A stretch of 64,000 bases of DNA from positions 1-64,000 of the forward strand of contig UBJR01000003.1 in assembly GCA_900465675.1 (NCBI GenBank). The letters are read 5' to 3'. Positions 46,703 to 56,067 of the stretch are shown here, piece after piece. Source of the stretch: Hyphomicrobiales bacterium (GTDB lineage Bacteria > Pseudomonadota > Alphaproteobacteria > Rhizobiales > Rhizobiaceae). The position numbers were made by a program, and so were the translations under genes. Under the pieces are notes generated by a model, which did no database searches, had not been told where the DNA came from, and saw only the letters and a program-made list of their open reading frames with translations. How positions within the stretch are numbered: the first letter of the stretch is position 1; every line of letters begins with the position of its first letter.

Positions 46703-46727
46703 CCCCGGATGCAAGTCCGGGGTTTTT
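46703..46727 (+). terminator. Terminator after the TRAP binding-protein gene
   Basis: CCCCGGA/TCCGGGG stem with a 6-base loop, followed by TTTTT. Confidence 0.85.
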
Positions 46728-46749
46728 CTGTTTTGACATACATTCCGCG

Positions 46750-46832
46750 CGTCATCCTCGGCCTTGTGCCGAGGATCTGCTGTGCTCACCAATATGCGAC
46801 GGTAGATCCTCGGGACAGGCCCGAGGATGACG
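46750..46832. repeat. Inverted palindromic intergenic repeat
   Basis: CGTCATCCTCGG at 46750-46761 and its exact complement CCGAGGATGACG at 46821-46832, with further internal inverted pieces (CCGAGGATC / GATCCTCGG). The GTCATCCTCGG wording is a common dispersed repeat in rhizobial genomes. It sits between the convergent TRAP genes. Confidence 0.65.
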
Positions 46833-46851
46833 GCGATGGTCGCAGCCAGAC

Positions 46852-46883
46852 AAAAAAAGCCCCGGATTTCGCCGGGGCTTTTT
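46852..46883. terminator. Bidirectional terminator between the convergent TRAP genes
   Basis: AGCCCCGG/CCGGGGCT stem flanked by AAAAAAA and TTTTT, so it works for the large permease gene on the minus strand and for any transcript on the plus strand. Confidence 0.85.
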
Positions 46884-46885
46884 GC

Positions 46886-48424
46886 TTACTTGATGACCGG
46901 CGGTTGGCTGAGGTCGGGCTGCGCCGGTGCTGCCGGGGCAGGGACTGCTGGCGGTTGGCCGGGGGTGCCCAGTGGCGGCAGGGTGAGGCCCGGGATTTGC
47001 GGCGATGCGCCACCGGGAGCGTCCATCGGCGGCAGGCCGAGCTGGCCGCCGAAGCCGGGCACTTCGATCTTGATGGTGTTCGGGTCGACCTGCGGACCTT
47101 TGTCCAGCCAGTAGGTGACCGACTGCGGCCAGAAGATAATGATCGCCACCAGGATCAGCTGCATGCCGACCCAGGGGATCGCGCCCATGTAGATGTCCTT
47201 GGTCTTCACGTCCCTGCTGGCGATCGAGCGCAGATAGAAGAGCGCGAAGCCGAAGGGCGGGTGCATGAAGCTCGTCTGCATGTTGACGCAGATCAAGACG
47301 CCGAACCAGATCAGGTCGATGCCGAGGCTGTGGGCCACCGGCGCCAGCATCGGGATGACGATGAAGGCGATCTCGAAGAAATCCAGGAAGAAGGCGAGGA
47401 TGAAGATGAAGATGTTGACGAAGATCAGGAAGCCGACGGGGCCGCCCGGGATGCCCGACAGCATGTGCTCGATCCAGCGCGAGCCGTCCATGCCCTGGAA
47501 GACGAGGCTGAAGCATGTCGAGCCGATCAGGATCATCACCACCATCGAGGTGATATGCATGGTCGAGGTCATGGCTTCGCGGATCAATGGCCAGGTCAGC
47601 CGGCGGTGCAGGGCGGCAAGGGCGATGGCACCGACGACGCCGAGGGCGCCTGCTTCGGTTGGGGTCGCGAGGCCCATGAAGATGGTGCCGAGCACCAGGA
47701 AGATCAGCACGATCGACGGGATCATGCCCCAGAGAACGGTGGCGAGCAGCTTCCAGTCGAAGTCGCCACGCACTTCCTTCGGCAGCGGCGGCATCGACTT
47801 CGGATTGATGATCGACACGATCAGGATGTAGCCGACGAAGATCGCCACCTGCAGGATCGAGGGGCCGATGGCGCCGAGATACATGTCACCGACCGAGCGG
47901 CCGAGCTGGTCGGCGAGGACGACGAGAACCAGTGAGGGCGGAATGACCTGGGTGATCGTTCCCGATGCGGCGATGACGCCGGTCGCAAGCCGCGGGCTGT
48001 AGCCGTAGCGCAGCATGATCGGCAGCGAGATGACGCCCATGGTGATGACGGAAGCCGCGACCGTGCCGGTGATGGCGCCAAGCACGGCGCCGACCAGAAT
48101 GACGGCATAGGCAAGACCGCCCGGGATGGCGCCGAACAGCTTGCCGGTACCCTCAAGCAGGTCTTCCGCCAGCCCGCATCGCTCGAGCACGGCGCCCATC
48201 AGCGTGAAGAACGGAATGGCAAGCAGCAGGTCATTGGAGACGATGCCGAAGAAGCGCAGCGGCAGCGCCTGCAGAAACACTTCGCTGAAATGGCCGGTGA
48301 TGATGCCGATGATGCCAAAAAACAGGCCGACAGCGGCCAGCGAGAAGGCGACCGGAAAGCCATAGAGCATGAAAATGATCATGCCGACGAACATGGCGGG
48401 CGGAATGATACCGTAATCGAACAC
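46886..48424 (-). CDS. TRAP transporter large permease (DctM family)
   Basis: A 512-residue membrane protein with about 12 TM segments. DctM motifs include AIPFFTLMGAVLERCGLAED and GVIAASGTITQVIPPSLVLV. The C-terminal ~70 residues after the last TM (YWLDKG...) form a Pro/Gly/Ala-rich tail (GLTLPPLGTPGQPPAVPAPA), longer than in typical family members of about 430 residues. Downstream partner of the small permease, 21 bases apart. Couples Na+ or H+ entry to uptake of the ligand. Confidence 0.93.
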   Translation of the reverse strand: MFDYGIIPPAMFVGMIIFMLYGFPVAFSLAAVGLFFGIIGIITGHFSEVFLQALPLRFFGIVSNDLLLAIPFFTLMGAVLERCGLAEDLLEGTGKLFGAIPGGLAYAVILVGAVLGAITGTVAASVITMGVISLPIMLRYGYSPRLATGVIAASGTITQVIPPSLVLVVLADQLGRSVGDMYLGAIGPSILQVAIFVGYILIVSIINPKSMPPLPKEVRGDFDWKLLATVLWGMIPSIVLIFLVLGTIFMGLATPTEAGALGVVGAIALAALHRRLTWPLIREAMTSTMHITSMVVMILIGSTCFSLVFQGMDGSRWIEHMLSGIPGGPVGFLIFVNIFIFILAFFLDFFEIAFIVIPMLAPVAHSLGIDLIWFGVLICVNMQTSFMHPPFGFALFYLRSIASRDVKTKDIYMGAIPWVGMQLILVAIIIFWPQSVTYWLDKGPQVDPNTIKIEVPGFGGQLGLPPMDAPGGASPQIPGLTLPPLGTPGQPPAVPAPAAPAQPDLSQPPVIK

Positions 48425-48445
48425 GTGCTTTCTCCCCCGGATGTC

Positions 48446-48985
48446 TTACTGCAGCGGCTTTTCGTATTTCGTGTCGATCTGGATGCTGCCGGCGAGTGCC
48501 GCGATCCTCTTGATCAGCTCCGAAATGCCCTGAAGGCTGAGAAGCGTGAAGCCGGCAAACAGCATGAACTTCACCGGCCAGCGGATCAGGCCGCCCGCAT
48601 TGGCGGAGACTTCGCCCTGTTGGAACGAATGCATGAAATAGGGCCAGCAAAGAATGGAAAGGAAGATGCAGGCCGGGATCAGGAAGACGATGAGGCCGAT
48701 GATATCGATCCAGAGCCGCGCGCGATCCGAGACCGAGCCGTAGATTAGATCGACGCGCACATGCTCGTTGTTCCGCAGCGTGTGGGCGGCGCCGAGCACG
48801 ACGACATAGGCGAAGAGATACCATTGGATCTCCAGCCAGCCATTCGAGCTGTAATTGAACGTGTAGCGGACGATGGCATTGCCTGCGCTGATCAGGCAGC
48901 AGAAGAGCACCATGTAGTCTGCAATCTTGCCGATGACTTGGCTGAATCGATCGATCAGCCGGCTGACACTCAACAGAGCCGCCAT
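48446..48985 (-). CDS. TRAP transporter small permease (DctQ family)
   Basis: A 179-residue protein with four TM segments, as expected for DctQ. The pattern NYSSNGWLEIQWYLFAYVVVLGAAHT with the E-x-Q helix is typical. GGGGAGAAGAG precedes the ATG. It leads the two-gene membrane operon; the binding protein gene is convergent beyond the large subunit. Confidence 0.9.
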   Translation of the reverse strand: MAALLSVSRLIDRFSQVIGKIADYMVLFCCLISAGNAIVRYTFNYSSNGWLEIQWYLFAYVVVLGAAHTLRNNEHVRVDLIYGSVSDRARLWIDIIGLIVFLIPACIFLSILCWPYFMHSFQQGEVSANAGGLIRWPVKFMLFAGFTLLSLQGISELIKRIAALAGSIQIDTKYEKPLQ

Positions 48986-49306
48986 CTCTTCTCCCCGTAT
49001 TGCCTTTGCGGCAAGTTCTCCTCGTTGGAATTTGTGTAAACGAGGGTTCCCTAAAATGAAAGATGAAATGGCCCGTCTAGGAGTTTAGTCGTAGGCGCCA
49101 TGGTTGTGGCCGCTGAGGGCTCGCCGGTATGCGGCCGATGCTGGCCCTAATATAAGTCAAGAATAATGCATCTCCCGGATGTGTATTCGCACTCCGTTTT
49201 TGAAATACGCCCCGGAGTTTTAGAAAAACCAGCCAAATACATAGGGTTCATGCAATCAAATTTTAAAGGGTTCTGAGTATCGTGCCCGCGCACAGGGAAA
49301 ATATGG
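48986..49306. other. Intergenic region, 321 bases
   Basis: Between the divergent DctQ and GGDEF-EAL genes. It must hold both promoters; AT-rich stretches near 49150-49270 (e.g. CCTAATATAAG, CAAATTTTAAAGGG) are likely promoter parts. No gene or strong hairpin seen. Confidence 0.5.
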
Positions 49307-51604
49307 ATGAAGCCACATAACCCGAACCGGGTCCCGAAGGATGTGTACCTGTCGTTCGTGAGTTCCCTCTTCGGGAACCGCATGACGCTTGTGGCCGGTG
49401 TCGTGGTTCATGCTGTCGCTTTCGCCGCAGTGGCGGCAAAAGCCGATGCCCCGCTCTATTATCTGCTGGCGCTCGCATTTCTCATCATTTTCGCCGGACG
49501 CATGTTCAGCTTCCGCCAGTTCGACAAGCTGGACAAGCAATCGCTGACCCGTGCCGATATCGAGCGCTGGGAGACGATCTACGTCGCCGGAGCGACCTCG
49601 ACTGCCGCCATTCTCGGCATCGGCAGCGGCTACGCCATTTTCATCCTCAAGGAGCCTTTCGCCGAACTCGCGTGTATCGCCGTGACGATGGCGTCGATGG
49701 TATCGGTGGTCGGGCGCAACTATGGTTCGCAGCGGGCGATCGACCTGCAAACGCTTGCCTGTTGCCTGCCGATGATCATCTGCAGCCTGATGGCGCTGGA
49801 TTTCTACCGTGCTATCCTGTCGGCCTTCCTGATTCCTTTCGGCCTGACGACGCGGGCGATGGCAAACGGGGTGCGCGAGTTTCTCTATGAAAATGTCATC
49901 GCCCACCGGCAGATCTCGCTGATCGCCGACCGCTTCGATACGGCGCTGAACAACATGCCGCACGGGCTTGTGATGGTCGACCCGTCGAACCGGATCCAGG
50001 TGATCAACCGCAAGGCCTGTGAGCTCCTGAAGATCGGCGACCCTGAAAGACTGAAGGATCGGGATCTCGGTGCGGTGCTGCGCTATGGCGCCCGCTACAG
50101 TTTCATGGATTCCTCGCAGCCCGATCTCATTCTGCGCCAGCTATCGCAGGTGGCGGAAGGGAGCATGTCGCGAGTGCTGATCCACTTACCCGAGGACCTG
50201 TCGCTGGAATTCTCTGCCAAGCGCCGGGTCGATGGCGGCGCGGTGCTGATCTTCGAGGATGTGTCGAGGAGAGTGAAGGCGGAGCAGAAAATCCTGCACA
50301 TGGTTCGCTTCGATGCGTTGAGCGGCCTGCCGAACCGCGAATATTTCGGCCAGCTCGTCCAGGATTATCTTGGCCGCCATCCGCGCCGCAAAGGCCCGCT
50401 CGGCTTCATGGTCATCGATATCGACGAGTTCAAGCATGTCAACGACATGCGCGGCCACATCACTGGCGATAAGCTGCTCTGTGCCATCGCCGAACGGGTG
50501 AAGGAGAAGGCCGGAAGCGCTATCGTCGGGCGCTTGATGGGCGACCAGTTCGTGATCTTCTTCCCGCATGCCAAGAGCCGCGACTCGCTCGAAGGCGAAA
50601 TGCGGGGCGTGCATGCCGCAATCCAGGGCCACTACGAGGCCGACGAGGTGACTTTCCTCATCTCGCTCAGCGCCGGTTACGCGGTGTTGGAAGGCAATGC
50701 GTTCGCAATGGACGAATGGAGTATCAAGGCCGATCTGGCGCTGTTCGAGAGCAAGTCGCGTGGACGCGGCGGTATCGCAGGTTTCGAACACGAGATGGAT
50801 GGCCGCTATGTCGAGCAGCAGAAGCTGAAGGCCGATCTTCGCGATGCCGTCGCGGCGGGCGCGTTGAACGCCGTCTACCAGCCGATGTACAAGACCGACG
50901 GAACGCGGATCGGATGCGCGGAGGCGCTGGCGCGCTGGGTGCATCCCGAACGGGGTTCGATCCCGCCCGATGTCTTTATCCGGCTTGCCGAGGAAATGGG
51001 CATCATCTCCGATATCACCCGCTTCATCCTGCTGCGCGCCTGTGCCGACTGCATGACCTGGCCGGAGCATATCGCCGTCTCCGTCAACCTTTCGGCGCGT
51101 GACCTGCGTGACAACGATATTCTCTCGCTGGTCTCCGAGGCGCTGTCGCGAACCGGTCTGCCACCCGCGCGCCTGCATCTGGAAGTGACCGAAAGCTGCC
51201 TGATCGACGAGCCGGCGGCGGTGCGCGCCATCCTTGCGGAACTGCGCTCGCGCGGCATCACCATCGCCATCGACGATTTCGGCACCGGATTCTCCAGCCT
51301 CAGCTATCTCGACACGCTGCCGCTCGATATCGTCAAGATCGACCGTTCCTTCGTGCGCAACATCGTTCAGGATACCCGCAGGCTGAAACTGCTGCGTGGC
51401 ACGGTCAATCTGGCGCGCGAGCTTGGTTTGAAGATCGTTGTCGAGGGTGTCGAGACGGCAGATCAGCTTGCCATCCTCAACAAGCAGCGCAGCGCCGATC
51501 TGATCCAGGGCTACGTCTTCTCGCAGCCTGTTCCATCGCAGAACATCGGCATTCTCTCCGCGAATCTGCGCCCCGCGTCCCGCCGCAAGACCGGCGCCGC
51601 CTGA
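49307..51604 (+). CDS. Membrane GGDEF-EAL protein with degenerate GGDEF, probable c-di-GMP phosphodiesterase
   Basis: A 765-residue protein. N-terminal region (about 20-190) has five to six TM helices, then a PAS domain (about 205-325, LNNMPHGLVMVDPSNRIQVIN), GGDEF domain (about 335-495) and EAL domain (about 505-755). The GGDEF motif is changed to MGDQF (near residue 410), so cyclase activity is probably lost. EAL is intact: AEALARW, VSVNLSARDL, IDDFGTGFSSLSYL, KIDRSFV. It likely degrades c-di-GMP, perhaps with the altered GGDEF domain as a GTP sensor. AGGGAAAA is the ribosome site. Confidence 0.92.
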   Translation: MKPHNPNRVPKDVYLSFVSSLFGNRMTLVAGVVVHAVAFAAVAAKADAPLYYLLALAFLIIFAGRMFSFRQFDKLDKQSLTRADIERWETIYVAGATSTAAILGIGSGYAIFILKEPFAELACIAVTMASMVSVVGRNYGSQRAIDLQTLACCLPMIICSLMALDFYRAILSAFLIPFGLTTRAMANGVREFLYENVIAHRQISLIADRFDTALNNMPHGLVMVDPSNRIQVINRKACELLKIGDPERLKDRDLGAVLRYGARYSFMDSSQPDLILRQLSQVAEGSMSRVLIHLPEDLSLEFSAKRRVDGGAVLIFEDVSRRVKAEQKILHMVRFDALSGLPNREYFGQLVQDYLGRHPRRKGPLGFMVIDIDEFKHVNDMRGHITGDKLLCAIAERVKEKAGSAIVGRLMGDQFVIFFPHAKSRDSLEGEMRGVHAAIQGHYEADEVTFLISLSAGYAVLEGNAFAMDEWSIKADLALFESKSRGRGGIAGFEHEMDGRYVEQQKLKADLRDAVAAGALNAVYQPMYKTDGTRIGCAEALARWVHPERGSIPPDVFIRLAEEMGIISDITRFILLRACADCMTWPEHIAVSVNLSARDLRDNDILSLVSEALSRTGLPPARLHLEVTESCLIDEPAAVRAILAELRSRGITIAIDDFGTGFSSLSYLDTLPLDIVKIDRSFVRNIVQDTRRLKLLRGTVNLARELGLKIVVEGVETADQLAILNKQRSADLIQGYVFSQPVPSQNIGILSANLRPASRRKTGAA

Positions 51605-51747
51605 TTTCCCCTCAGAATTCAGGGGTATAGCGACCCTAACCGCGGCGGCCGTTAACCTTAACGATTCAAATGTGATTAACATTGTCTGCAATCATTGCGC
51701 GAGAACGGGCGGTATGCTTAATGATCCGTTAACAAGCGGTGGGCACG

Positions 51748-52500
51748 ATGGCAGACGGTTTTTCGACGACCAGCGATTTCAGCAGGAAGCTGATGGAAAT
51801 ACTCGACCATGTCGAATACCGGCGCATTGAAAGCACCGAGGACATGGAAGATGTGGAGCGCCTGCGCTTCCGGGCCTATAAGGCGCGCGAAGTGCTGCCG
51901 GTCGCGGCCACCACGCTGATCGATGATGTCGATTTCGACCGTCAGGCCTATGTTTTCGGGCTGTATTATTATGAAGAACTGGTCAGCACGATCCGCATTC
52001 ATCACGTGACGCCCGATCATCGCGTGTCGCAGTCGGGCGGCATCTTTCCTGGCGAAATGGATGCCTTTCTCGATGCCGGAATGACGCTGATCGATCCGGC
52101 CCGGTTCGCGGCCGATCCCGAAGCGGCGGCCGAGCTTCCCTGGCTGCCTTATCTGACGCTGCGCCCGAATATCGTTGCCGCTGCGCATTTCCGCGCCGAC
52201 CGTGTATTGCAGCATGTGCGTCCGGCCCATGCTGCCTTCTACAAGCGGGTTTTCTACGCCGATACCGTCGTCGCGTCGCGGATGGCCGATATCTACGGCT
52301 TCGACCTGACGCTGATGGCAACCAATGTGCTCGAAGTCGGACGGAAGCTGCTGACGCGCTATCCGTTCTTTATGTCGAGCGCCAGCGAGCAGCGCATGAT
52401 GTTCGGCCGGGTCGCGGATCAGGGGCCGCCGGCGCTGACCATCATCCCAACGGCGCGCTTCGTGCCCGAGGGCGAGCTTGGCACTGATCTGCCGCTCTGA
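51748..52500 (+). CDS. GNAT-fold N-acyl amino acid synthase/autoinducer synthase-like protein
   Basis: A 250-residue protein whose N-terminal half resembles acyl-homoserine-lactone synthase and FeeM-type N-acyl transferases: DVERLRFRAYKAREVLP, DDVDFDRQAYVFGLYYYEELV (strands leading to the acetyl site) and STIRIHHV. These enzymes use acyl-ACP to acylate amino acids or SAM. No LuxR-type regulator is next to it. The ATG at 51748 is preferred; a GTG lies three codons upstream. It follows the GGDEF-EAL gene by 143 bases. The acceptor is unknown. Confidence 0.75.
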   Translation: MADGFSTTSDFSRKLMEILDHVEYRRIESTEDMEDVERLRFRAYKAREVLPVAATTLIDDVDFDRQAYVFGLYYYEELVSTIRIHHVTPDHRVSQSGGIFPGEMDAFLDAGMTLIDPARFAADPEAAAELPWLPYLTLRPNIVAAAHFRADRVLQHVRPAHAAFYKRVFYADTVVASRMADIYGFDLTLMATNVLEVGRKLLTRYPFFMSSASEQRMMFGRVADQGPPALTIIPTARFVPEGELGTDLPL

Positions 52501-52678
52501 GGCTATGGCGCAAGAAAGCCGTTTCCGCGTACTGCATGCGGCATTGTCATGCATTGCGCTTTCCCGAAGCTTTGTGTAAGCCCTGAGCAGGGATTGATCC
52601 GCTGCAAGCGCTGCTGATCATGGCATTCAGGCGGTCTGCCTCACTGTGCGGACCGGGCATTTGAGGGAGACGATATTC

Positions 52679-52903
52679 ATGGCCGAACATCACACCGGAC
52701 CCGTCGAAGTTGGCGCGCCGATGGACTACAAGGAACATGAGGCCACTTACAATACGTTCATCGCTGCCGCAAAGTACGGCACGATGTTCCTCGTCGCCCT
52801 GCTGCTCGGTATGACGGCTGGTTTCTTCACCGGTGGCGGCCTGCTCGGCGGCATTCTGGTTTTCCTTATCATTCTCGTCGCCGGTCTGGTCCTGCTGCGT
52901 TGA
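52679..52903 (+). CDS. aa3-type cytochrome c oxidase subunit IV
   Basis: A 74-residue protein with a conserved soluble start (MAEHHTGPVEVGAPMDYKEH) and hydrophobic segments at about 30-50 and 52-73. The MDYKEHEATYNTF pattern is the bacterial aa3 oxidase subunit IV family. GAGGGAGA precedes the ATG at 52679. In rhizobia it is often found upstream of the pnt genes and away from the main oxidase operon, as here. Confidence 0.88.
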   Translation: MAEHHTGPVEVGAPMDYKEHEATYNTFIAAAKYGTMFLVALLLGMTAGFFTGGGLLGGILVFLIILVAGLVLLR

Positions 52904-52999
52904 TCGCGGCAGGGAGGGGCGATTTTCCAAAGATTTTCTGACGCTTGGCCATAAGCGGGGAGACCCGCGGCGGTCTGGCTGACCCGGAGGAGGGGGCAG

Positions 53000-54148
53000 T
53001 TGGGCACTATCGTATTCGTCGCGCGTGAAGCGGCGGACTTGGAGACGCGCGTATCTGCGTCACCCGAGACCGTCAAGAAGATGAAGGGCCTCGGCTTCGA
53101 CGTGATCGTCGAGGCGGGGGCGGGTGGTTTGTCGCGTATTCCGGACGGGGAATTCGAGGCTGCCGGTGCCAGGATCGGCACGGCTGCCGATGCCGCTTCG
53201 GCCGACGTTGTCCTGAAGGTGCGCCGCCCGGCTGCGGCCGAGATTGCCGGATACAAGAGCGGTGCTGTCGTCATCGCCATCATGGATCCCTACGGCAATG
53301 ACGAAGCGGTTGCCGGGATGGCAAGTGCCGGTCTCTCCGCCTTCGCCATGGAACTGATGCCGCGCATCACCCGCGCCCAGTCGATGGACGTTCTCTCATC
53401 CCAGGCCAATCTCGCCGGTTATCAGGCGGTCATCGAGGCGGCTGCGGTCTATGACCGTGCCATGCCGATGATGATGACGGCTGCAGGCACGGTGCCGGCC
53501 GCCAAGGTCTTCGTCATGGGCGCCGGTGTTGCCGGTCTGCAGGCGATCGCCACCGCGCGCCGTCTGGGTGCCGCGGTTTCGGCCACCGACGTTCGCCCGG
53601 CCGCCAAGGAACAGGTCGCCTCGCTCGGCGCCAAGTTCATCGCCGTCGAGGACGACGAGTTCAAGGCTGCTGAGACGGCTGGTGGTTACGCCAAGGAAAT
53701 GTCGAAAGACTATCAGGCGAAGCAGGCAGCACTGGTTGCCGAGCATATCGCCAAGCAGGACATCGTCATCACCACGGCGCTGATTCCCGGCCGTCCGGCA
53801 CCGCGTCTCGTGACGCGCGAGATGCTGAAGGCGATGAAGCCCGGCGCCATCGCCGTCGATCTCGCGGTCGAACGCGGCGGCAATATCGAGGGTGCTGTGG
53901 CCGATCAGGTGGCCGAGGTCGAGGGCGTCAAGGTCATCGGCTATGCCAATATGCCGGGCCGTGTCGCGGCCAGCGCTTCGGCGCTCTATGCCAAGAACCT
54001 CCTGACGTTCCTGGAGACCATGGTCAACAAGGACACGAAGACGGTGGTCATCAATCTCGACGACGAGCTGATCAAGGCGACGATGCTGACCTATGCAGGC
54101 GATGTCGTGCATCCGGCATTCGGCGGCGCCAAGAAGGGGGATAACTGA
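53000..54148 (+). CDS. pntAA: NAD(P) transhydrogenase subunit alpha part 1 (domain I)
   Basis: A 382-residue NAD(H)-binding domain I protein, close to the Rhodospirillum PntAA size. Alanine dehydrogenase-like halves are visible: [54 protein letters not shown], and [17 protein letters not shown] start with GGAGGAGGGGG just upstream. Its stop overlaps the next ATG (TGATG). With PntAB and PntB it exchanges hydride between NADH and NADP+ driven by the proton gradient. Confidence 0.94.
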   Translation: MGTIVFVAREAADLETRVSASPETVKKMKGLGFDVIVEAGAGGLSRIPDGEFEAAGARIGTAADAASADVVLKVRRPAAAEIAGYKSGAVVIAIMDPYGNDEAVAGMASAGLSAFAMELMPRITRAQSMDVLSSQANLAGYQAVIEAAAVYDRAMPMMMTAAGTVPAAKVFVMGAGVAGLQAIATARRLGAAVSATDVRPAAKEQVASLGAKFIAVEDDEFKAAETAGGYAKEMSKDYQAKQAALVAEHIAKQDIVITTALIPGRPAPRLVTREMLKAMKPGAIAVDLAVERGGNIEGAVADQVAEVEGVKVIGYANMPGRVAASASALYAKNLLTFLETMVNKDTKTVVINLDDELIKATMLTYAGDVVHPAFGGAKKGDN

Positions 54149-54546
54149 TGGCCAGTGAAGCAATGGACAAGGCCCTCGAGCAGCTCGACCAGGCCGTCAC
54201 GGCGGTGGCAACGGCTGCCGCGCATGCCCCCGAAGTCGCCAGTGCTGCGACAGGCGGGGCGATCGATCCCTTCGTCTTCCAGCTGGCGATCTTCGTGCTG
54301 GCGATCTTCGTCGGCTACTACGTCGTCTGGTCGGTGACGCCGGCGCTGCACACGCCGCTGATGGCGGTGACCAACGCCATCTCCTCGGTCATCGTCGTCG
54401 GCGCACTGCTCGCGGTCGGCATCTCGGCCAGCGGTCTGGCAACCGGTTTCGGCTTTGTCGCGCTGGTTCTCGTCTCGGTCAATATCTTCGGCGGCTTCCT
54501 CGTCACGCAGCGCATGCTGGCGATGTACCGCAAGAAGGACAAGTGA
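54148..54546 (+). CDS. pntAB: NAD(P) transhydrogenase subunit alpha part 2 (membrane domain)
   Basis: A 132-residue protein with an Ala/Glu-rich N-terminus and three hydrophobic segments ([54 protein letters not shown]), followed by the conserved RMLAMYRKK tail. This is the small membrane subunit found when the alpha chain is split. Overlaps pntAA by one base. Confidence 0.93.
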   Translation: MASEAMDKALEQLDQAVTAVATAAAHAPEVASAATGGAIDPFVFQLAIFVLAIFVGYYVVWSVTPALHTPLMAVTNAISSVIVVGALLAVGISASGLATGFGFVALVLVSVNIFGGFLVTQRMLAMYRKKDK

Positions 54547-54556
54547 GGCCGGACGC

Positions 54557-55951
54557 ATGACCAATATCGCAGCTTTCCTCTACCTCGTCTCCGGCGTGCT
54601 GTTCATCCTGGCGCTCCGCGGTCTTTCCCATCCGGCCACCAGCCGCAAGGGCAATCTCTACGGCATGATCGGCATGGGGATCGCCATCCTCACGACGCTG
54701 GTGCTGGCCACACCGTCCTTCATCGGCTTCGTCCTGATCGTGCTCGGTCTGGCGATCGGCGGGGGCGCAGGTGCTTATATCGCCCGCGTCATTCCGATGA
54801 CCTCGATGCCGCAGCTGGTTGCAGGCTTCCACTCGCTGGTCGGCCTTGCCGCCGTGCTCGTCGCAGCATCGGCGCTCTATACGCCGCTCTCCTTCGGCAT
54901 CGGCGATATCGGCTCGATCCATGCCGAAGCGCGTGTCGAGATGGCGATCGGTGCGGCCATCGGCGCGCTGACCTTCACCGGCTCGATCATCGCCTTCCTG
55001 AAGCTCGACGGGCGGATGTCCGGCAAGCCGATCATGCTGCCATTCCGCCACGTTATCAACGCCGCTCTGCTGGTGCTGATTGTCTTCTTCATCATCGGCC
55101 TTGCCGTCACCGAAAGCCATTTCGACTTCTGGGCGATCATCGTGCTGGCGCTGGCGCTCGGCGTGCTGCTGATCGTTCCGATCGGCGGCGCCGACATGCC
55201 CGTCGTCGTCTCGATGCTCAATTCCTATTCGGGCTGGGCGGCGGCCGGCATCGGCTTCACGCTCGGCAATCTAGCGCTGATCATCACCGGCGCGCTGGTC
55301 GGCTCGTCGGGTGCGATCCTCTCCTACATCATGTGCAAGGGCATGAACCGATCCTTCATCTCGGTCATTCTCGGCGGCTTCGGCGGCGAGACATCGAGCG
55401 GTGCGGCCGACAATTCCGACAAGACGGTCAAGCTCGGCTCGGCCGAGGATGCCGCCTATCTGATGGCCAATGCCTCGAAGGTGATCATCGTGCCGGGCTA
55501 CGGCATGGCGGTGGCACAGGCCCAGCATGCGCTGCGCGAACTGGCCGACAATCTCAAGAAGGCCGGTGTCGAGGTGAAGTACGCGATCCATCCGGTCGCG
55601 GGCCGCATGCCCGGCCATATGAACGTGCTGCTTGCCGAAGCCAATGTTCCCTATGACGAGGTCTTCGAGCTCGAGGACATCAATTCGGAATTCGCCCAGG
55701 CCGACGTTGCCTATGTCATCGGCGCCAACGACGTCACCAACCCGGCGGCGCGCGACGACAAGACCTCGCCGATCTACGGCATGCCGATCCTCGACGTCGA
55801 CAAGGCCAAGACCTGCATCTTCGTCAAGCGCTCGCTCGGCTCCGGCTATGCCGGCATCGACAACACGCTGTTCTACAAGGACGGCACGATGATGCTGCTC
55901 GGCGATGCCAAGAAGGTCACCGAAGAGATCAACAAGTCCATCGGGCATTGA
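54557..55951 (+). CDS. pntB: NAD(P) transhydrogenase subunit beta
   Basis: A 464-residue protein: about nine TM helices in domain II (residues 1-270), then cytoplasmic NADP(H)-binding domain III (PGYGMAVAQAQHALREL fingerprint, VAGRMPGHMNVLLAEA, NDVTNPAARDD, VDKAKTCIFVKRSLGSGYAG). Start at 54557 (MTNIAAFLYL) lies 10 bases after pntAB; the frame continues upstream to 54455 inside pntAB. Final gene of the operon, with a terminator. Confidence 0.95.
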   Translation: MTNIAAFLYLVSGVLFILALRGLSHPATSRKGNLYGMIGMGIAILTTLVLATPSFIGFVLIVLGLAIGGGAGAYIARVIPMTSMPQLVAGFHSLVGLAAVLVAASALYTPLSFGIGDIGSIHAEARVEMAIGAAIGALTFTGSIIAFLKLDGRMSGKPIMLPFRHVINAALLVLIVFFIIGLAVTESHFDFWAIIVLALALGVLLIVPIGGADMPVVVSMLNSYSGWAAAGIGFTLGNLALIITGALVGSSGAILSYIMCKGMNRSFISVILGGFGGETSSGAADNSDKTVKLGSAEDAAYLMANASKVIIVPGYGMAVAQAQHALRELADNLKKAGVEVKYAIHPVAGRMPGHMNVLLAEANVPYDEVFELEDINSEFAQADVAYVIGANDVTNPAARDDKTSPIYGMPILDVDKAKTCIFVKRSLGSGYAGIDNTLFYKDGTMMLLGDAKKVTEEINKSIGH

Positions 55952-55974
55952 TTGATTTGAACGTGACTATACGG

Positions 55975-56006
55975 AAAGAGCCCGGTTTCGCCGGGCTCTT
56001 TGCTTT
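55975..56006 (+). terminator. Terminator after pntB
   Basis: 11-base perfect stem AAAGAGCCCGG/CCGGGCTCTTT with loop TTTCG, followed by GCTTTT. Confidence 0.88.
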
Positions 56007-56022
56007 TCTGGCGCAGGCACAG

Positions 56023-56048
56023 AAAAGGCCCGCCGGAGCAGGCCTTTT
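56023..56048 (-). terminator. Hairpin downstream of the DUF992 gene
   Basis: AAAAGGCC/GGCCTTTT with a 10-base loop; on the minus strand it is 20 bases past the DUF992 stop and ends in T's. Confidence 0.6.
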
Positions 56049-56067
56049 CCTCGCGCTGAACCCGTGA

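Noticed and set aside
50186..51691. 501-codon minus-strand frame opposite the second GGDEF-EAL gene
   Set aside because: Shadow frame; the sense strand carries the intact EAL motifs.
51739..52500. Annotation as a canonical AHL synthase (luxI)
   Set aside because: Overall resemblance only; no adjacent luxR and the acceptor-site residues cannot be verified by eye, so only the broader N-acyl transferase call is kept.
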